A stretch of 8,782 bases of DNA from UBA9732 sp031935845 (GCA_031935845.1 JAJBWA010000124.1:1-8782), one strand, 5' to 3'; shown: positions 1 through 8,031, counted from the stretch's first letter. The notes: a model not told the origin generated them from the sequence alone. Program-made: numbers and translations.

Positions 1-26
1 CTGACAAGCTGGTTAATGGTAGGCAT
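1..26 (-). CDS. rpsL: Ribosomal protein S12, N-terminal fragment (cut by window edge)
   Basis: Read on the minus strand from base 26, the frame gives M-P-T-I-N-Q-L-V and then the first two bases (AG) of an Arg or Ser codon. This is the near-universal N-terminus of bacterial S12 (MPTINQLVR). S12 is a 30S protein that lines the decoding centre and is the classical site of streptomycin resistance mutations; those residues lie outside the window. A strong ribosome binding site (AGGAGG, complement of bases 36-41) sits nine bases before the ATG, which fixes the start. Its position after rpoC matches the common junction between the rpoBC and str operons, so rpsG and fusA probably follow beyond the left edge. 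Only eight codons are visible, but the peptide, start spacing and gene order agree. Confidence 0.93.
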
Positions 27-35
27 AATGCTTAC

Positions 36-41
36 CCTCCT
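36..41 (-). promoter_or_regulatory. Ribosome binding site of rpsL
   Basis: The minus strand reads AGGAGG, a full Shine-Dalgarno match, nine bases before the rpsL ATG at base 26. It is what makes so short a coding fragment credible. Confidence 0.85.
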
Positions 42-57
42 CACCGTAAACGACTCT

Positions 58-70
58 CCGGTCGGACCGG
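58..70 (-). repeat. Small inverted repeat in the rpsL leader
   Basis: The segment CCGGTCGGACCGG has perfectly complementary ends: a 5-bp GC-rich stem with a 3-base loop. It lies between the two larger hairpins and the rpsL ribosome binding site. Such a short stem can arise by chance. It is noted because it is the third dyad in a 133-base gap. Confidence 0.4.
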
Positions 71-92
71 ACAACTGCCGAATACGCAAATC

Positions 93-112
93 AACCACCC
101 GTACGGATGGTT
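93..112 (-). repeat. Hairpin in the rpoC-rpsL gap, 8-bp stem
   Basis: The minus-strand RNA would read AACCAUCC-GUAC-GGGUGGUU: eight pairs around a GUAC loop, one of them a G-U wobble. On the plus strand the same position is a C-A mismatch, so the structure is better formed in the transcript of the rpoC-rpsL direction. It is followed by GAUUUGCG, not by a convincing U tract, so I do not call it a terminator. Its right arm repeats eight bases found in the next hairpin upstream (131-138), which allows an alternative fold. Confidence 0.5.
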
Positions 113-121
113 ATAATCCAA

Positions 122-141
122 GCCGGGTGAAACCACCCGGC
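122..141 (-). terminator. GC-rich hairpin just after rpoC; possible weak terminator
   Basis: The minus strand reads GCCGGGTG-GTTT-CACCCGGC, a perfect 8-bp stem with a 4-base loop, starting 18 bases past the rpoC stop. The following bases are TTGGATTATAAC, only partly U-rich, so termination would be inefficient at best. The hairpin may instead protect the 3' end of rpoBC mRNA, or belong to an rpsL leader. The stem is clear; its role is uncertain. Confidence 0.45.
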
Positions 142-150
142 GTTGTTTCA

Positions 151-156
151 ATTATA
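151..156 (-). promoter_or_regulatory. Possible -10 box of an rpsL promoter
   Basis: The minus strand carries an exact TATAAT three bases past the rpoC stop codon. A transcript from it would start just before the GC-rich hairpin at 122-141 and give rpsL a leader of roughly 120 bases. I see no good -35 hexamer at 16-18 bases upstream, where the rpoC end is GC-rich, and no TG extension. An exact -10 box in an AT-rich spot can occur by chance. Confidence 0.25.
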
Positions 157-159
157 GAA

Positions 160-3100
160 TCACTCCTCGTCGTCGCCGGCGAAGTCATCCTCTGCTGCGA
201 AGTCGTCGGAATCTCCGAGCATCTCGTTCTCAGATGACATGTCTGCAAGATCCTCGATCTCTTCCTGAGCCCTTTCACTCATGACGGATTCGACTCTGTC
301 GCTGAGTGCCAGTGCATCCTCGTCCTTGAGCTTGACATCGCGGTAGCACTTCATTCCGGTTCCGGCCGGGATAAGGTGACCGATGATGACGTTCTCCTTA
401 AGACCACGCAACTCATCTCTACTACCAGCAATCGCCGCGTTTGTCAAGACCTTGGTGGTCTCCTGGAACGATGCCGCGCTTATGAACGAGTCGATGGACA
501 GCGAAGCATTGGTGATACCGAGCAGGCAGGGCCTTGCGATGGCAGGCTGTCCGCCTTCGGCCAGGACCCTTGCGTTCTCGTCGTGGAAGCGGTACTTGTC
601 CACCTTCTGTCCGATGATGAACCTTGTATCGCCGACCTTGAGGATCTCGACCTTCCTGAGCATCTGTCTGACGACGATTCCGAGGTGCTTGTCGTTGATG
701 TCGACGCCCTGGAGTCTGTAGACGCTCTGGACTTCCTCCAGCAGGAACTGCTGCAGCTGGTTCTCACCCGAGATGCTGAGGATGTCGTGCGGATCGATGT
801 TTCCGTCGCACAGACGCTCTGCAGCCTCCACGTGGTCGCCTTCCCTGACAAGGATGTGTCTTCCGAGAAGTATGGAGTGCTTGTACTGCTTTCCGTTCTC
901 ATCGGTGACATAGATGATTCTCTTGCCCTTCTCGATCTTGCCGTAGCTGACCTCTCCGCTGATGCGTGAGAGAACCGCGACGTTCCTGGGCTTGCGTGCC
1001 TCGAACAGCTCGCCGACCCTGGGAAGACCTCCGGTGATGTCCTTTGTCTTGACGCTGGCCATGAGCAGTCTTGCGATGACCTGTCCTTCGGATACCATCT
1101 CTCCGTCTCCGATCTGCAGGTAGGATGAACCCGGCAGCAGGTAGGAAGCGGCGACGTTTCCGTCGGCGTCAAGGATTTCGATGCGGGGCTCCAGCTCCTC
1201 GAATGCATGGTCGGTGACCCTGAATCCGATGGTACCGGTTTCCTCGTTGACTTCCTTGATCAGTGTGGTTCCGGTGGTGAGGTCCACGAACCTTGCCATA
1301 CCGTTGGCTTCGGAAATGATCGGCTCCGAGAACGGGTCGAACGTGACTACTGAATCACCTGTGGCCACATACTGGTTCTCTGAAACGTCCAGGACCGAAC
1401 CGGCCTTGGCATCGACCTTCTCCTCTGCTCCGAGGATTGCAACCAGCTTGTCGAGGATGCAGACATGTCCGCCCTTGACGGAGCATGTGAACTTCTCCTT
1501 GCCCTTGGTGCAGATCACGGTGTTGCCGGCAACTCTTGAGCCGTCGGTGATTCCGTCTGCAATCTTGACTCCGCCCTCAAGGCTGAACTCGTTGAGGACC
1601 GGCCTGTAGAAGATGTATCCCTTTCTGGTGAACAGCGTAGCGCCGTCTTCCTGTCTGGTGACTCTGTTTCCGGAGATCTTGGTGACATAGATCGGGTGCT
1701 TGAACTTGACCTTGTTGTTCTCCGAGCTTGTGGAAGCGGTTCCACCGACGTGGAACGTTCTCATGGTCAGCTGTGTACCGGGCTGTCCGATGGACTGTGC
1801 GGCGATGATACCTACGGCCTCACCGACTGAAACCGGCTTGTTGGTTGCCAGGTTCCTGCCGTAGCACTTGCGGCAGACACCGTGCTTTGCTTCACAGGTG
1901 AGCACGCTTCTGACCAGGACTCCCTCGACTCCGGCATCCTCGATGGCCTTTGCCTCTTCATCGGTGATCTCATGGTCGATCGGGACTATGATCTCTCCGG
2001 TGTTCGGATTCACGACGTTCTCAAGGGTATAGAGTCCCGTGATGCGGTCGGACAGGGACTGGATGATCTCGTCCTTCTCTGCATCCTTGATGGCCGTCCT
2101 GACGATTCCGTTGATGGTTCCGCAGTCATCCTCGTTGATGACGACGTCCTGGGAGATATCGACAAGTCTTCTTGTAAGATATCCGGCCTCAGCGGTCTTC
2201 AGAGCGGTATCGGACAGACCCTTACGGGCACCGTTGGTGGAAATGAAGAACTCGATGATCGAGAGACCTTCCTTGAAGTTCGACTTGATCGGGAAGGCGA
2301 TGATGTCGCCGTTCGGCTTGGACATCAGTCCTCTCATTCCGCCCAGCTGTCTGATCTGGGTCTTGGATCCTCTTGCTCCGGAATCGGCCATGAGGAACAG
2401 CGGGTTGAATCCGTTCTGGCTTTCCTTCAGCTTGGCCATGAGCTCGTCGGCAAGCTCGTCGTTGGTGTGTGACCAGATGTCGACCAGCCTGTTGTAACGC
2501 TCTTCCTGGGTGATCTGACCGTGGCGGTACTGATCCAGGACTTCCGACTGCTTTGCGTTGGCCTCCTCAACCAGAGCCTTCTTGGACTCCGGCACGATCA
2601 TGTCGGAAAGACCGATCGTGGCACCGAACACGGTAGCATACCTGAAACCGATATCCTTGATGGCATCACACAGCGTGACGGCAACGGAGTTCTTGTCGGT
2701 CTTCAGGGCCCTGGAGATGAGCTGCTTGAGCTCCTTGTCTCCGAAGAGCTTGTTGCAGTCCTCGAATGTGATTCCCTGGACCTGCGGGAGCTGGTCGAAG
2801 AAGATCAGTCTTCCGGGAGTCGTGTAGTCATCGGCATTCTTCGGATATGTATACCTGCGTCCGTTCGGCAGAGTGTAGCCGATCTTTGCATTGTATGAGA
2901 GGCTTCCGGCCTCGATGGCCATCTGGATCTCGTCGATGTTGTCGAAATAGCGTCCGTCGCCCTTGTCGTCGTTCTTTGCCCTTGTCAGGTAGTTGATTCC
3001 GAGAACCATATCCTGTGAAGGATAGACGATCGGCTTTCCGTTTGCAGGGTCAAGGAGGTTCGTGGTGCTGAGCATCAGTGTCCAGCACTCGAGCTGTGCG

Positions 3101-4494
3101 GCCTGCGTGAGAGGCACATGGATTGCCATCTGGTCTCCGTCGAAGTCGGCGTTGAATGCATGACATACCAGGGGATGGAGCTTCAGGGCCTTGCCGTCGA
3201 CCAGAACCGGCTCAAATGCCTGGATTCCGAGTCTGTGCAGCGTAGGTGCACGGTTGAGCATGACGGGATGCTCCTTGACCACGCTGTCGAGCACCGACCA
3301 GACCTCGCTGGTCTCCTGCTCCACCAGGGTCTTTGCCTTCTTGACGTTGGATGCAAGTCCGTCCTGGACGAGCTTCTTCATCAAAAACGGCTTGAACAGC
3401 TCAAGGGCCATCTTCGACGGAACACCGCACTGGTGCATCCTGAGCTCAGGTCCGACGACAATAACCGAACGTCCTGAGTAGTCGACACGCTTTCCGAGCA
3501 GGTTCTGTCTGAAACGTCCCTGCTTACCCTTGAGCATGTCGGACAGTGACTTGAGAGGTCTGCTGTTTGCACCCTTGACGGCACCGCGCTTGCGCTTGGA
3601 GTTGTCCAGAAGGGCATCGACTGCTTCCTGGAGCATCCTCTTCTCGTTCCTGACGATGATGTCGGGAGCATGGAGGCTGATCAGGCGCTGGAGTCTGTTG
3701 TTTCTGTTTATGACCCTTCTGTAAAGGTCATTGAGGTCGCTTGTTGCAAACCTTCCGCCATCGAGCGGAACCATAGGTCTGAGATCAGGCGGGATGACGG
3801 GGATGACCGTGAGGATCATCCACTCCGGGCGGTTGTCGCTGTCGCGGAAGTTCTCCACGACCTCGATCCTCTTCAGAAGACGCTTGTCGGTTGACTTGGT
3901 GGCCTTCTTCATCTGCTCGCCGAGCTCCTCGCTCAGGGCCTTGAGGTCGAGATCCGCCAGAAGGCGTCTGATGGCCTCGGCACCCATCATGGCAACGAAG
4001 GAATCTCCGTACTTGTCACGGGCTGCGATGTACTCCTCCTCTGAGAGAAGCTGCTTGTACTTGAGGTCGGTGTCACCGACGCTGATGACGATGTACTTCT
4101 CATAGTAGAGGACGCTCTGCAGGGCAGTCTTGGAGATGTCCAGCAGAAGGCTCATCCTTGAAGGAACGCTCCTGTAGTACCAGATGTGTGAAACCGGGGA
4201 TGCAAGGGTGATGTGTCCCATTCTCTCACGGCGGACCTTGGTGTTGGTGACCTCGACTCCGCAGCGGTCGCAGACGACGCCCTTGTAGCGGATGGACTTG
4301 AACTTTCCGCAGTAGCATTCCCATTCCTTCGTGGTACCGAAGATCTTCTCGCAGAAGAGACCTTCCCTCTCAGGTCTGAGGGTTCTGTAGTTGATTGTCT
4401 CAGGTTTCTTGACCTCACCGTAGGACCAGGCCTTGATCTGCTCCGGTGAAGCAAGCTTAATCATCACACTATCGAAATCTTGAATATCTTTCAT
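160..4494 (-). CDS. rpoC: DNA-directed RNA polymerase subunit beta prime
   Basis: Catalytic subunit of RNA polymerase; with beta it forms the active-site cleft. The frame is intact (1444 residues, TGA stop). Visible landmarks are: zinc site 1 with Cys60, Cys62, Cys75 and Cys78; the rudder and lid region near 240-350; the catalytic motif NADFDGD at 448-454, whose three Asp bind Mg2+; the bridge helix (GARKGLSDTALKTAEAGYLT) near 755-774; zinc site 2 with Cys791, Cys867, Cys874 and Cys877; and a trigger loop near 900-920 (GTQLTMRTFH). About 230 residues separate the trigger loop's first half from DITGGLPRVGELFEAR at about 1152, so a large SI3-type insertion is present. The last 25 residues are very acidic (SSENEMLGDSDDFAAEDDFA then GDDEE). 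The ATG lies 15 bases after the rpoB stop and has a good ribosome binding site, so the two are co-transcribed and probably coupled. The sequence resembles spirochaete RpoC. Confidence 0.99.
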   Translation of the reverse strand: MKDIQDFDSVMIKLASPEQIKAWSYGEVKKPETINYRTLRPEREGLFCEKIFGTTKEWECYCGKFKSIRYKGVVCDRCGVEVTNTKVRRERMGHITLASPVSHIWYYRSVPSRMSLLLDISKTALQSVLYYEKYIVISVGDTDLKYKQLLSEEEYIAARDKYGDSFVAMMGAEAIRRLLADLDLKALSEELGEQMKKATKSTDKRLLKRIEVVENFRDSDNRPEWMILTVIPVIPPDLRPMVPLDGGRFATSDLNDLYRRVINRNNRLQRLISLHAPDIIVRNEKRMLQEAVDALLDNSKRKRGAVKGANSRPLKSLSDMLKGKQGRFRQNLLGKRVDYSGRSVIVVGPELRMHQCGVPSKMALELFKPFLMKKLVQDGLASNVKKAKTLVEQETSEVWSVLDSVVKEHPVMLNRAPTLHRLGIQAFEPVLVDGKALKLHPLVCHAFNADFDGDQMAIHVPLTQAAQLECWTLMLSTTNLLDPANGKPIVYPSQDMVLGINYLTRAKNDDKGDGRYFDNIDEIQMAIEAGSLSYNAKIGYTLPNGRRYTYPKNADDYTTPGRLIFFDQLPQVQGITFEDCNKLFGDKELKQLISRALKTDKNSVAVTLCDAIKDIGFRYATVFGATIGLSDMIVPESKKALVEEANAKQSEVLDQYRHGQITQEERYNRLVDIWSHTNDELADELMAKLKESQNGFNPLFLMADSGARGSKTQIRQLGGMRGLMSKPNGDIIAFPIKSNFKEGLSIIEFFISTNGARKGLSDTALKTAEAGYLTRRLVDISQDVVINEDDCGTINGIVRTAIKDAEKDEIIQSLSDRITGLYTLENVVNPNTGEIIVPIDHEITDEEAKAIEDAGVEGVLVRSVLTCEAKHGVCRKCYGRNLATNKPVSVGEAVGIIAAQSIGQPGTQLTMRTFHVGGTASTSSENNKVKFKHPIYVTKISGNRVTRQEDGATLFTRKGYIFYRPVLNEFSLEGGVKIADGITDGSRVAGNTVICTKGKEKFTCSVKGGHVCILDKLVAILGAEEKVDAKAGSVLDVSENQYVATGDSVVTFDPFSEPIISEANGMARFVDLTTGTTLIKEVNEETGTIGFRVTDHAFEELEPRIEILDADGNVAASYLLPGSSYLQIGDGEMVSEGQVIARLLMASVKTKDITGGLPRVGELFEARKPRNVAVLSRISGEVSYGKIEKGKRIIYVTDENGKQYKHSILLGRHILVREGDHVEAAERLCDGNIDPHDILSISGENQLQQFLLEEVQSVYRLQGVDINDKHLGIVVRQMLRKVEILKVGDTRFIIGQKVDKYRFHDENARVLAEGGQPAIARPCLLGITNASLSIDSFISAASFQETTKVLTNAAIAGSRDELRGLKENVIIGHLIPAGTGMKCYRDVKLKDEDALALSDRVESVMSERAQEEIEDLADMSSENEMLGDSDDFAAEDDFAGDDEE

Positions 4495-4500
4495 CTGCAG

Positions 4501-4506
4501 CTCCCC
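4501..4506 (-). promoter_or_regulatory. Ribosome binding site of rpoC
   Basis: The minus strand reads GGGGAG six bases before the rpoC ATG, inside the 15-base gap after the rpoB TGA. It supports this start and fits tight rpoB-rpoC coupling for balanced subunit supply. Confidence 0.7.
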
Positions 4507-4509
4507 GTA

Positions 4510-7500
4510 TCAGACACCTTTCTCTTTCTTGTTGATAATCTCATCATCACGCTCCGTGAGAGCAACCTGCTTGCCCTTAGAGTCATAGACGCTCATGTCG
4601 AGTGCAAGACCGCGGATTTCCTGGACCAGGACGTTGAATGCCTCGGGCATGCCTGCGCTTGAGCTGGGCTCGCCCTTGACGATGCTCTCGTAGATCTTGA
4701 CTCTTCCGTTCATGTCATCACTCTTGATGGTCAGAAGCTCCTGCAGTGTGTTTGCGGCTCCGTAGGCCTCAAGTGCCCAGACCTCCATTTCTCCGAGTCT
4801 CTGGCCTCCGAACTGAGCCTTTCCGCCCAGCGGCTGCTGTGTGACCAGTGAATAAGGTCCTGTGCTTCTTGCATGCATCTTGTCGTCGACAAGGTGGTGC
4901 AGCTTGAGGTAGTAGATGTATCCGCAGAAGACCGGGTTGATGAAAGCAACACCTGTCCTTCCGTCATAAAGAGTCGTCTTGGACGTGACGGGAAGACCTG
5001 CTTCCTTCATCTTGTACTCGATCTGCTCCATGCTTGCGCTCTGGAAGACAGGAGATGTGTACCATTCGTCAAGCTTGACGGCAGCCCATCCGAGCTGTGT
5101 CTCCATCAGCTGTCCGATGTTCATTCGTGAAGGAACTCCGAGCGGGTTCAGACAGACATCGAGCGGTGTTCCGTCTTCCATGAACGGCATGTCCTCTTCG
5201 GGAAGGATCCTGGACACGACACCCTTGTTTCCATGGCGTCCGGCCATCTTGTCTCCCTGGCGGAGCTTTCTCTTGGTGGCGATCAGGACCTTGATGGTCT
5301 CCTCGACTCCCGGGGGAAGCTCGTCGCTCTCGCTCTTCTTCAGGCGCTGGACGTCGATGACGATACCCTCTGTTCCGTGGGGAACCTTGAGTGACGTGTC
5401 GCGGACTTCCTTGGCCTTCTCACCGAAGATGGAGTTCAGGAGCTTGAACTCGGGGGTTGTGTCGCTTTCGCTCTTGGGAGTGACCTTTCCGACCAGGATG
5501 TGGCCCGGGTGGACCATTGTTCCGATCTTGACGATTCCTTCCTCGTCCAGCATCTCGAGCATCTTCTCGCTTGTGTTGGGGATGTCACGTGTCAGTTTCT
5601 CGGGACCGAGCTTGGTCTCCCTGATGTCGGTGACGAACTCGTGGATGTGGATGGAGGTGTAGATATCATCCTTGATCACGCGCTCTGAAATCAGGACGGC
5701 ATCCTCATAGTTGTATCCGTTCCATGGAACGAATCCGACAAGGATGTTTCTTCCCAGGGCCAGGTCTCCGCGGTCCGTTGCAGGACCGTCGGCCAGGACC
5801 GTACCCTTCTGGACGATCTGTCCGTTGGATACGATGGGAACCTGTGTGAAGCAGGTATCCTGGTTGGTTCTCTGGAACTTCTGGATCTCGTAGGTATCCA
5901 CCTCGCCCTCGATCTCGCACTCGGAAGGATCCACGGTGACGTCGACTCTGGTCGATGACACGTATGTGACCTTACCGCCCCTCTTTGCCTTGACCAGAAC
6001 GCCTGAATCATAGGCGGCCTTGGTCTCCATACCGGTTCCTACCCTCGGAGCCTCGGGGAACAGAAGAGGAACAGCCTGACGCTGCATGTTGGATCCCATC
6101 AGGGCACGGTTTGCATCGTCGTGCTCAAGGAACGGAATGAGTGAAGCAGCAACGGACACGACCTGCTTGGGTGAAACGTCCATGTACTTGATCTCTTCCG
6201 GATGACGTGTCGAGTAGTCGCCCCTGTTCCTGACGGGTACGTCCTTGTCGACGAATGCGCCGCCCTTCTTGAGCTTTGCGTTGGCCTGTGCGATGAAGTA
6301 CTTCTCCTCGTCGTAGGCATCGAGGAATCTGACTTCCTTGGTTGCCTTTCCGTCGACTACCTTCCTGTAGGGAGTCTCGAGGAATCCGTACTTGTTGATC
6401 CTTGTATAGTTTGCAAGGGACACGATCAGACCGATGTTCGGACCTTCAGGAGTCTCGATGGGGCACATGCGTCCGTAATGCGTGTAGTGGACGTCTCTGA
6501 CCTCGAATCCTGCGCGGTCACGGTTGAGTCCGCCGCTTCCCAGTGCGGTGAGTCTTCTCTTGTGGGTAAGCTCTGCCAGCGGGTTGATCTGGTCCATGAA
6601 CTGTGAGAACTGGGATGAACCGAAGAACTCCTTGATGGCGGCCACGACGGGCTTGTTGGAGATCAGGTCCTGCGGCTTTGCGGCCTCGGGATTTGTGTTC
6701 ATCCTGTCCTTGGCGATCCTCTCCATGCGTGAAAGGGCGGCCTTCAGCTGCTGCTGCAGCAGCTCGCCGACGCATCTGACACGGCGGTTTCCGAGGTGGT
6801 CGATATCATCGATGTTCTCCTCGTGGATGAAGACCTTGATGAGGAAGGCCATGGTGTTGACGATGTCCTGCGGCGTGAGGACCGTGAGGTTCTCGTCGAA
6901 ATCCGCAGTGTCGTCACCGGCATGGAATCTCTTGTGGAGCTTGTAGCGTCCCACTGCTCCCAGATCATAGCGTCTGGATGAGAAGAACATCTCGGGAAGC
7001 TCCCTCTCTCCTCTCTCCGTGGTGATCATCTCGCCCGGCATGAGGATGCTGTAGATGGCGCTCAGGACCTCGTCCTTGGTCGGCTCGTCGCTTGTACCGC
7101 TGTTGGTGTACTTGGACTCCTCGATCTCGAAGCACTTCAGGATCATCGGGCTGTGGAGGGAGTTTTCCGCATCCATGTCCACGATGTCCACGGTCTTGAT
7201 TCCGAAACCGATCATCTGCTCGATGTAGTTGGCATCGAGTGCTGTTCCGGCCTGGAGGATCTTGTGCTGCTCGCCGTCCTCGGCCGTGACGTAGATGTCC
7301 TTGGCCAGGTACATTCCGTCCAGATCCATCTTGGTGCCGTCATTCAGCTCCACGGACTTCACTGCATAGAATGCGGCGATGATCTTCTCGCGTGTATCAT
7401 AACCGATAGCCCTGAGGAACAGGGTACCGAGAATTCTCTTCTTTCTGTCGATCTTGGTGCAGATGACTTTCTTCTTCTCGTCGATCTCGAACTCCAGCCA

Positions 7501-8025
7501 TGAGCCGCGGTACGGGATTATCCTTGAAGAATAGACACCTTTCTCCGTTGTGAAGATGACACCGGGGGATCTGTGGATCTGGCTGACGACGACGCGCTCT
7601 GCGCCGTTGACGATGAAGGTTCCCCTGTCGGTCATGAGGGGAATGTCACCCAGGAAGATATCCTTTTCCCGGATCTCATCATTTGCTGTGAGTGCAAGGC
7701 TTATGACAGCTCTGAGGGGCACGCTGTATGTGCGTCCCTTCTTCTTGCATTCCGTTTCGGAATACTTGATCTTGTCGAAGTCCAACGAGTATGACTCATA
7801 TCTGAGACTCATCTCGCCGTTGGGTCCGTCAATCGGGAAAATGGATCTGAAAACCTCTTCGAGTCCGCTCTTCTCGTCAAGAGGAAGACCGGCCTTGAGC
7901 CTGTTGCTCTGGAGGAAATTCTCATAGGAGTCCTTCTGGATTCCGATCAGATCCGGGAGCTCGCATACTTCTTCGAAGTCGGCTCCGATGTAGGTCCTGT
8001 TTATGGGTTTGCCTTTGGCAACCAT
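4510..8025 (-). CDS. rpoB: DNA-directed RNA polymerase subunit beta
   Basis: Beta subunit of RNA polymerase: forms one jaw of the cleft, binds the RNA-DNA hybrid and carries the rifamycin pocket. The frame is intact at 1171 residues, against 1342 in E. coli, and lacks the large lineage-specific insertions of proteobacterial beta. Seen in order: protrusion and lobe (DRGTFIVNGAERVVVSQIHR at 133-152, then SRIIPYRGSWLEFEID); rifamycin region (SSQFSQFMDQINPLAELTHK from 470); THYGRMCPIETPEGPNIGLI at 515-534; the nucleotide-binding segment GDKMAGRHGNKGVVSRI at 924-940; and the clamp-contacting C-terminus with DDKMHARSTGPYSLVTQQPL at 1047-1066 and GEMEVWALEAYGA. An in-frame TGA upstream with no start codon in between makes ATG 8025 the only plausible start. 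Several rifamycin-pocket residues differ from the E. coli consensus, including Thr at the position of E. coli Ser531. The gene lies 103 bases after rplL behind a terminator-like hairpin. Confidence 0.99.
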   Translation of the reverse strand: MVAKGKPINRTYIGADFEEVCELPDLIGIQKDSYENFLQSNRLKAGLPLDEKSGLEEVFRSIFPIDGPNGEMSLRYESYSLDFDKIKYSETECKKKGRTYSVPLRAVISLALTANDEIREKDIFLGDIPLMTDRGTFIVNGAERVVVSQIHRSPGVIFTTEKGVYSSRIIPYRGSWLEFEIDEKKKVICTKIDRKKRILGTLFLRAIGYDTREKIIAAFYAVKSVELNDGTKMDLDGMYLAKDIYVTAEDGEQHKILQAGTALDANYIEQMIGFGIKTVDIVDMDAENSLHSPMILKCFEIEESKYTNSGTSDEPTKDEVLSAIYSILMPGEMITTERGERELPEMFFSSRRYDLGAVGRYKLHKRFHAGDDTADFDENLTVLTPQDIVNTMAFLIKVFIHEENIDDIDHLGNRRVRCVGELLQQQLKAALSRMERIAKDRMNTNPEAAKPQDLISNKPVVAAIKEFFGSSQFSQFMDQINPLAELTHKRRLTALGSGGLNRDRAGFEVRDVHYTHYGRMCPIETPEGPNIGLIVSLANYTRINKYGFLETPYRKVVDGKATKEVRFLDAYDEEKYFIAQANAKLKKGGAFVDKDVPVRNRGDYSTRHPEEIKYMDVSPKQVVSVAASLIPFLEHDDANRALMGSNMQRQAVPLLFPEAPRVGTGMETKAAYDSGVLVKAKRGGKVTYVSSTRVDVTVDPSECEIEGEVDTYEIQKFQRTNQDTCFTQVPIVSNGQIVQKGTVLADGPATDRGDLALGRNILVGFVPWNGYNYEDAVLISERVIKDDIYTSIHIHEFVTDIRETKLGPEKLTRDIPNTSEKMLEMLDEEGIVKIGTMVHPGHILVGKVTPKSESDTTPEFKLLNSIFGEKAKEVRDTSLKVPHGTEGIVIDVQRLKKSESDELPPGVEETIKVLIATKRKLRQGDKMAGRHGNKGVVSRILPEEDMPFMEDGTPLDVCLNPLGVPSRMNIGQLMETQLGWAAVKLDEWYTSPVFQSASMEQIEYKMKEAGLPVTSKTTLYDGRTGVAFINPVFCGYIYYLKLHHLVDDKMHARSTGPYSLVTQQPLGGKAQFGGQRLGEMEVWALEAYGAANTLQELLTIKSDDMNGRVKIYESIVKGEPSSSAGMPEAFNVLVQEIRGLALDMSVYDSKGKQVALTERDDEIINKKEKGV
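6535..6612 (-). other. rpoB: Rifamycin-resistance-determining region of rpoB (cluster I)
   Basis: Codons 472-497 correspond to E. coli beta 510-535 (offset 38). Residues that usually contact rifampicin and are kept: Gln475 (513), Phe476 (514), Asp478 (516), His488 (526) and Arg491 (529). Differences from E. coli: Phe473 for Leu511, Ile480 for Asn518, Ala484 for Ser522, Leu492 for Ile530, Thr493 for Ser531 and Ser497 for Pro535. The codons were read directly from the DNA, for example CTC ACC GCA CTG for Leu-Thr-Ala-Leu. Spirochaetes are known to be naturally rifampicin-resistant; Borrelia has Asn at the 531 position. Confidence 0.85.
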
Positions 8026-8031
8026 CTTGTA

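Noticed and set aside
376..969. 197-codon open frame on the plus strand, antisense to rpoC
   Set aside because: It lies wholly inside rpoC, resembles no family I know, is Asp/Leu/Val-rich as expected from reading common codons backwards, and has no credible ribosome binding site. The same holds for the other long plus-strand frames, such as 1882-2472 and 4979-5662.
480..1208. 242-codon minus-strand frame overlapping rpoC in another phase
   Set aside because: The translation is Ser/Arg/Thr-rich and low in complexity, typical of a frame-shifted reading of a GC-rich gene. rpoC itself is intact through this stretch.
6746..6764. 19-base CTG/CAG inverted repeat inside rpoB
   Set aside because: It follows from the codons for ELLQQQL, using CTG and CAG. 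It is explained by the protein sequence.
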